A stretch of DNA of 64,000 bases from JBEKIK01 sp050013075 (GTDB lineage Bacteria; Planctomycetota; Planctomycetia; Pirellulales; Thermoguttaceae), in NCBI GenBank assembly GCA_050013075.1, contig JBEKFZ010000002.1:1-64000 (forward strand). Reading direction: 5' to 3'. Of the stretch, positions 59,851 through 64,000 are shown one piece after another; positions within the stretch are counted from its first letter, which is position 1, and every line of letters starts with the position of its first letter. Below the pieces are notes generated by a model, which made no database searches, was not told the DNA's origin, and saw only the letters and a program-made list of their open reading frames with translations. A program made the position numbers and the translations under genes.

Positions 59851-59988
59851 GGCTTTTTCCTCACTATTTTAGATTGGGCATAAATTGATCTTACTGTGAA
59901 TCAGATGTGTGTCCATCATCAGTATGGCAGAGTACTAAAAAACCGCTTCTACAAGCAATTTTGCGATCAATTCCTTCTATAATAACGG

Positions 59989-60375
59989 CTATTTCTGTTC
60001 CGCTTCACATAATATTTGTTGAAACAGTTGCTCTGCACGTTCGGAACCTAGACACAGTTCCATTGCCCAGTAGTCTGGTGTTGGTTCTGATTTTGTTGGT
60101 TGCGGATGTTCCCCCCAAGGATCTTCGTCAATCAATATTTTCCGAAGTAATTTACGCCTCTGTTTCCATGAACATGTAAGTGCCGCAATGTCAACAGGGT
60201 GTTTTTCACCAGAAGCTCGAACAGCAGTTAAAAAAGTACCAAAGTCGGTAATAAAGTCGTTCGGGCTCATAACAATTCGCTCAGATACCAAAGCATCTTC
60301 CGCGCTGATTAGTTGGAGCCTGATACTTGTTGGAGCAATTAATTCCACATTCATAATCTGTGCAAATGCTGACAT
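59989..60375 (-). CDS. hypothetical protein
   Basis: A 128-residue soluble protein not recognised. Acidic, with a Trp-rich patch (CSWKQRRKLLRKILIDEDPWGEH) and no signal peptide or membrane helix. AAGGAG lies 9 bp before the ATG. It follows the antiporter gene by 68 bp on the same strand, with an ATGGCCG dyad in the gap, and precedes tatA. Confidence 0.6.
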   Translation of the reverse strand: MSAFAQIMNVELIAPTSIRLQLISAEDALVSERIVMSPNDFITDFGTFLTAVRASGEKHPVDIAALTCSWKQRRKLLRKILIDEDPWGEHPQPTKSEPTPDYWAMELCLGSERAEQLFQQILCEAEQK

Positions 60376-60400
60376 GGTTTTGTACTCCTTAACGAAGACG

Positions 60401-60419
60401 ATGGCCGCTCATCGGCCAT
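60401..60419. repeat. ATGGCCG ... CGGCCAT dyad
   Basis: Perfect 7-bp stem with a 5-nt loop between the antiporter stop and the next gene; no T-run, so perhaps an mRNA processing or stability hairpin. Confidence 0.5.
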
Positions 60420-60443
60420 ATTGACCTTCAAAATTTGCTGCGA

Positions 60444-61667
60444 CTACAAAACTAATTCCTCAAGTCCATGCGATTCCTGCTGCTCTTCCTCGGGAATCGC
60501 CCGCTTGAGCAGTAATTTTAGAAGGGGTGGGACTATGAATGTAGTTACCATGACCATAAGAGTAACTGCACTAAATAGTGCCGCGTTAAAAACCCCGCTG
60601 CGCAGACCCAAGTCATTAAAAATCAACCCTACCTCACCACGGGGAATCATCCCCACACCAACTACATTCTTATTGCCGTGGAACCAAAACGGAGCATATC
60701 CTGCCACGAACTTACCCACCACAGCCGCAACGATGAGCAGACCTCCCATAAATAGAGTCTGCTGGTTGTTCTGGTCAAGCGGGTTCAATATCTGTATCTG
60801 GACTGCCGCCCCTACCATCACAAAGAAAATGGGCACAAAAAAATGTCCAAGATGTATAACGCCGCGATGGATTCCCTCAGCTTGTGGCGTTTTACCCATC
60901 AAAATGCCGACCGCAAACGCACCGATAATCGTTGCCGAGCCAACGATGGCAGCGAGCCACGCCAAGCCAAGAGCAAGAACGACAGCGATTGTTACGGTGT
61001 TGGCATCAGTAATTCTCCTCTTGCTCGTCCAATGGGCTAAAGGAACAATCAGCAAACTGCCAAGCAGTAAAACTGCTGCAAGGAAACCAAAAGCAATACC
61101 TGTGATCTTCACCACTTCGGAGATCGTGACAGCTTTCCCCTGAATAAGGCCTGTTACAACGGTCAATATGATCAACCCGATAATATCGTCGATGACAGCC
61201 GCTCCCAGGACGATCCGACTCTCCGGTTCATGAAGTCGGCCCAACTCTGAAAACACCCGAGCAGTGATCCCGACGCTTGTGGCAGTCAAGCTGGCCCCTA
61301 CGACGACCGACACGATGGTGCTGAGATCCAGCAACCAGCAGACGATATACCCCAATGCAAACGGCAATGCAACTCCTACGATGGCAACTGCCATGGAAGT
61401 TACTCCGACCTGTAATAGCTTTTGCAAGTCAGTTTCGAGTCCGATTTCAAAAAGAAGGATTACCACACCCACTTCGGCCAAAAGGTGGAGGATCTCGTTC
61501 CTGGCATCGACCAAACCCAACAGCGATGTGCCAAGGAGCATTCCCGCTAGGAGTTCGCCAAGCACTGCCGGTTGCCCAACCTTTCGCGCTATGAAGCTAA
61601 ATAGCTGGGCCGTTCCCAGGATAATGGCCAGAAGCCCGAGGAACCGAGGTACGTCCATATGTTCCAT
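60444..61667 (-). CDS. Kef-type cation:proton antiporter (CPA2)
   Basis: A 407-residue membrane antiporter exchanging Na+ or K+ for H+. Seen: about 12 hydrophobic segments, ARKVGQPAVLGELLAGMLLG near the start, the ion-site helix VLGAAVIDDIIGLIIL with the Asp-Asp pair, and GVGMIPRGEVGLIF in the last third. ATG 61667 fits the AGGAG site better than a GTG three codons earlier. It is 20 bp after the sigma-54 response regulator and so probably under its control, an unusual link between a transporter and an NtrC-type regulator. Confidence 0.93.
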   Translation of the reverse strand: MEHMDVPRFLGLLAIILGTAQLFSFIARKVGQPAVLGELLAGMLLGTSLLGLVDARNEILHLLAEVGVVILLFEIGLETDLQKLLQVGVTSMAVAIVGVALPFALGYIVCWLLDLSTIVSVVVGASLTATSVGITARVFSELGRLHEPESRIVLGAAVIDDIIGLIILTVVTGLIQGKAVTISEVVKITGIAFGFLAAVLLLGSLLIVPLAHWTSKRRITDANTVTIAVVLALGLAWLAAIVGSATIIGAFAVGILMGKTPQAEGIHRGVIHLGHFFVPIFFVMVGAAVQIQILNPLDQNNQQTLFMGGLLIVAAVVGKFVAGYAPFWFHGNKNVVGVGMIPRGEVGLIFNDLGLRSGVFNAALFSAVTLMVMVTTFIVPPLLKLLLKRAIPEEEQQESHGLEELVL

Positions 61668-61687
61668 CAGTATCACTCCTACTTGGA

Positions 61688-63145
61688 TTAGGATTCCTTT
61701 GAACCGAGCGCCTTCTCGACTGACAGTCCCATATTTCGCAGCTTTGCCCGAAGTGTCACGCGACTTAGACCCAATATTTCGGCAGCCCGAGTCTGATTAC
61801 CGTTTGCCTGACGCAATGCTTGTGAAATGATCAGTCTGTCGAAGTTTTCCAATGCACGGCGATATACTTCTTTTTCTCCGTCACTAATAGCAGTTGTTAT
61901 AAACTGGGTGAGAGACTGTGAATCTACTTCCGGTAACGAATCGGTCTGGACATCTTCTTCGGATTCCGGGATTGACTCTTGATGCAGTTCAGCAGGCAGA
62001 AAATCAGGGATAATCGTGGGGCCTACCGATACAATCAGGGCTTCTCGAATAGCGCTTTGTAATTGTCGAACGTTTCCAGGCCAATCGAATTTTTCCAGAA
62101 GTTCCAAGGCCTCTGGAGAAATAGACTGCACCGACATGCCAAGTTGGCGGTTGTAGCGAAATAGGAAGTAATAGGACAGTTCGGCAATGTCTTCGCGTCT
62201 TTCACAAAGCGGGGGCAAATTAATGGTTACGCCACGCAAACGGTAATAGAGATCCTTTCGGAATCGTCCCTCCTCGATGAGCTTTTCCAAATCCTGATTG
62301 GTCGCGGCAATGATCCGCACGTCAGTTTTAATCGACTCGTTGCCACCGACTCGCTCGAATTGCCCCTCTTGCAGCAACCGAAGAATTTTAGCCTGAGTTC
62401 CGGGGGCCATGTCTCCAACTTCGTCAAGAAAGAGCGTACCGCCGTGGGATTGCTCGAATTTACCAATGCGTCGGCGGTCTGCACCGGTAAATGCCCCGCG
62501 TTCATAACCAAACAGCTCGCTTTCCAAAAGTGATTCGGGAATAGCCGCACAGTTGATTGCCAAAAAGTGCCTCTGACTTCTATGACTATGATTATAAATA
62601 GCCCGAGCTACTAATTCTTTACCTGTGCCGCTATCGCCAATGATAAGTACGTTTACATCTTGAGGTGCTACCCGGCCGATTTGCTTGCAGATGGCTTGCA
62701 TGGCCGTTCCACTTCCGATTAGCCGATCTGGTTTATTTTCAGGCCGATCCCCCTCTTCTACAATTGCGGGCACATGCATGAGTCGGCTTATGGCAAATGC
62801 CTGATCCAACAATTGTCGGAGTTGACCGATGTCCAATGGTTTCACAAGGTAGTCGTACGCTCCAAGCTTCATGGCTTCAATGGCCGTGTCGGTAGTACCG
62901 TGTCCGGTAATGAAAATAACAAGGCACTTCGGATCGACCTGGCGCAGATCGTGGAATAGATCGAGTCCCGAGCGGTCGCCTAGCATGATATCAAGGAGAA
63001 TCACATTGGGCGATTCTTCCTCAACCAAGCGCAAACCATCTTCAGCAGTCTCGGCACTAAGCACCTGAAGATCATTGCTGCCGAAAACCTGTTCGATGCT
63101 GAATCGAATATTAGGTTCGTCGTCAATCACTAGTAATTTTGGCAT
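61688..63145 (-). CDS. sigma-54-dependent response regulator (NtrC/AtoC family)
   Basis: A 485-residue regulator: receiver domain (residues ~1-120) with DDEPN and NVILLDIMLGD (phosphoacceptor Asp), AAA+ domain with GDSGTGKE, YERGAFTGA and LFLDEVGD, and a Fis-type C-terminus (NGNQTRAAEILGLSRVTLRAKL core). The GAFTGA loop is intact, so it should activate sigma-54 promoters. CGGAG precedes the ATG. It lies 42 bp after the histidine kinase gene, its likely partner. Confidence 0.95.
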   Translation of the reverse strand: MPKLLVIDDEPNIRFSIEQVFGSNDLQVLSAETAEDGLRLVEEESPNVILLDIMLGDRSGLDLFHDLRQVDPKCLVIFITGHGTTDTAIEAMKLGAYDYLVKPLDIGQLRQLLDQAFAISRLMHVPAIVEEGDRPENKPDRLIGSGTAMQAICKQIGRVAPQDVNVLIIGDSGTGKELVARAIYNHSHRSQRHFLAINCAAIPESLLESELFGYERGAFTGADRRRIGKFEQSHGGTLFLDEVGDMAPGTQAKILRLLQEGQFERVGGNESIKTDVRIIAATNQDLEKLIEEGRFRKDLYYRLRGVTINLPPLCERREDIAELSYYFLFRYNRQLGMSVQSISPEALELLEKFDWPGNVRQLQSAIREALIVSVGPTIIPDFLPAELHQESIPESEEDVQTDSLPEVDSQSLTQFITTAISDGEKEVYRRALENFDRLIISQALRQANGNQTRAAEILGLSRVTLRAKLRNMGLSVEKALGSKES

Positions 63146-63187
63146 TAGTATACTCCGAAGGCGTTTTGCCGAGAATCATTTATCTTA

Positions 63188-64000
63188 TCAATCTGTTTGT
63201 GATTCTGATATGCCAACTCCCGGTTCACCCGGGCGAATGTCATTTGTGCAAAGCGGCAGATCCACAGTAAACACCGCTCCGCCGTCCTGGCGGTTGGCGG
63301 CAATCAGATCGCCTTTGTGCTCTTTAATTATACTGCGACTAATTGCCAATCCCAATCCGGTGCCGCGTTCCTTTGTTGTAACGAATGGTTCAAAAATTCG
63401 TTCCAGCACGGCTTGAGGAATGCCTGTCCCACAGTCGCAAAAACTTATGCGGCATATGTTGGATTTCTCACTTGGAATATGGATATTGATTGGTAATGTT
63501 CCACCTTGCGGCATTGATTCGATTCCATTGAGGAGCAGATTAACAAAAACCTGATGAAGCTGTTCGGGATCGCCATCGATCATAACCGGTTGTTCAGGAA
63601 ACTCTTCGCGAATAGTAACTCGCTGTTGTCTGGCTTTGCCTTCAACTAAATTCACCCCTCTATGAACTGTCTCTCGCAAATCGTGTCTAATGCGATTCAA
63701 ATTGGCAGGACGGGAGAAATCTAAAAGCTCTTGAATGGTATGCTCCATGCGTCCAATTTCTTCTTGGATTACTTGAAGCTGTTGTTCGGTGAGGGGCCGG
63801 CCTTGATACTGTTGGGTTGCGTTTTGCACCAAAAGTTTCATCGAGGTAAGCGGATTTCGGAGTTCGTGTGCGATCCCTGCCGCTAACTGACCAACGGCAG
63901 CCAAACGCTCTGAACGGATCGCCTCACGCCGAGTTTCATGCAATTGTTCTACAACCTGCTTAATGTGCGCAGAAATAGCATCGACCTGCTGCTGTAATCC
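63188..64000 (-). CDS. sensor histidine kinase, 5' part outside
   Basis: At least 271 residues of a two-component kinase; the frame is open to the window end. Seen: a coiled coil, the H-box GIAHELRNPLTSMKLLVQN with the phosphorylated His, N-box VFVNLLLNGIESMP, CDCGTGIP and EPFVTTKERGTGLGLA (F and G2 boxes). NtrB-like in form. No sensor domain is visible in this part. It heads a set with the response regulator, the antiporter, an unknown gene and tatA. Confidence 0.93.
   Translation of the reverse strand, partial: GLQQQVDAISAHIKQVVEQLHETRREAIRSERLAAVGQLAAGIAHELRNPLTSMKLLVQNATQQYQGRPLTEQQLQVIQEEIGRMEHTIQELLDFSRPANLNRIRHDLRETVHRGVNLVEGKARQQRVTIREEFPEQPVMIDGDPEQLHQVFVNLLLNGIESMPQGGTLPINIHIPSEKSNICRISFCDCGTGIPQAVLERIFEPFVTTKERGTGLGLAISRSIIKEHKGDLIAANRQDGGAVFTVDLPLCTNDIRPGEPGVGISESQTD

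Overview
The window looks like chromosome from an anaerobic or facultatively anaerobic, flagellated planctomycete, probably from sediment or groundwater. The pointers are an MJ0042-type zinc finger joined to ankyrin repeats, a secreted HEAT-like protein of planctomycete style, very long filament-cap and hook-junction proteins, glycogen genes, and many Fe-S and sulfide-linked proteins. The assignment is an inference from gene content; no rRNA or tRNA gene was seen.

Left half (1-32.2 kb). The 3' end of galT and a GH57 glucanotransferase come first, then bioD. A divergent flagellar locus follows: fliC, fliD and fliS on the minus strand, and flgF, flgG, flgA, flgH, flgI, a flgJ-like rod-binding gene, flgN, flgK and flgL on the plus strand. 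A near-consensus sigma-54 promoter precedes flgF. Next are a 57-residue ferredoxin, apbE, small zinc-binding genes, a mazEF-type toxin pair, an ORF6N gene, glgC, and a two-gene version of the Aas system (MFS-PlsC plus acyl-AMP ligase). Many genes here are preceded by arrays of degenerate 7-bp repeats that run right up to the ATG, and palindromic repeats are common.

Right half (32.5-64 kb). Start codons have ordinary Shine-Dalgarno sites and no heptad arrays were seen. It opens with the decayed 3' tail of an RND pump gene, then DUF202 and DUF4405 membrane proteins, relics of a corrinoid-protein gene and an ABC ATPase gene, and a YeeE/YedE pair. A sigma-54 activator with a cysteine-rich PAS domain (35.8 kb) then precedes a 14-gene, 12-kb co-directional cluster: three NifX/MTH1175-like proteins, DUF5320, two ferredoxin-containing MinD ATPases, a NifU-Mrp fusion, TrmO, a thioesterase, a metallo-beta-lactamase fold protein, a methyltransferase-flavoprotein fusion, CGGC, Thi4 and a radical SAM protein. 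This resembles an enlarged ORP (orange protein) operon of sulfate reducers. It also holds a secreted 699-residue protein built from about 12 G[ND]DxY repeats. Three palindromes and a sigma-54 promoter lie between the activator and the first cluster gene, so the regulatory circuit can be read from the sequence.

From 49.6 kb, on the minus strand, are an RND efflux pump with its adaptor, small membrane proteins and a thioredoxin lacking a normal start codon. Then come an antiporter relic, an MMPL transporter gene broken by one in-frame TAG, and a minus-strand set: histidine kinase, sigma-54 response regulator, Kef-type antiporter, an unknown protein and TatA. The repeated relics suggest that the right half is an acquired, rearranged segment.
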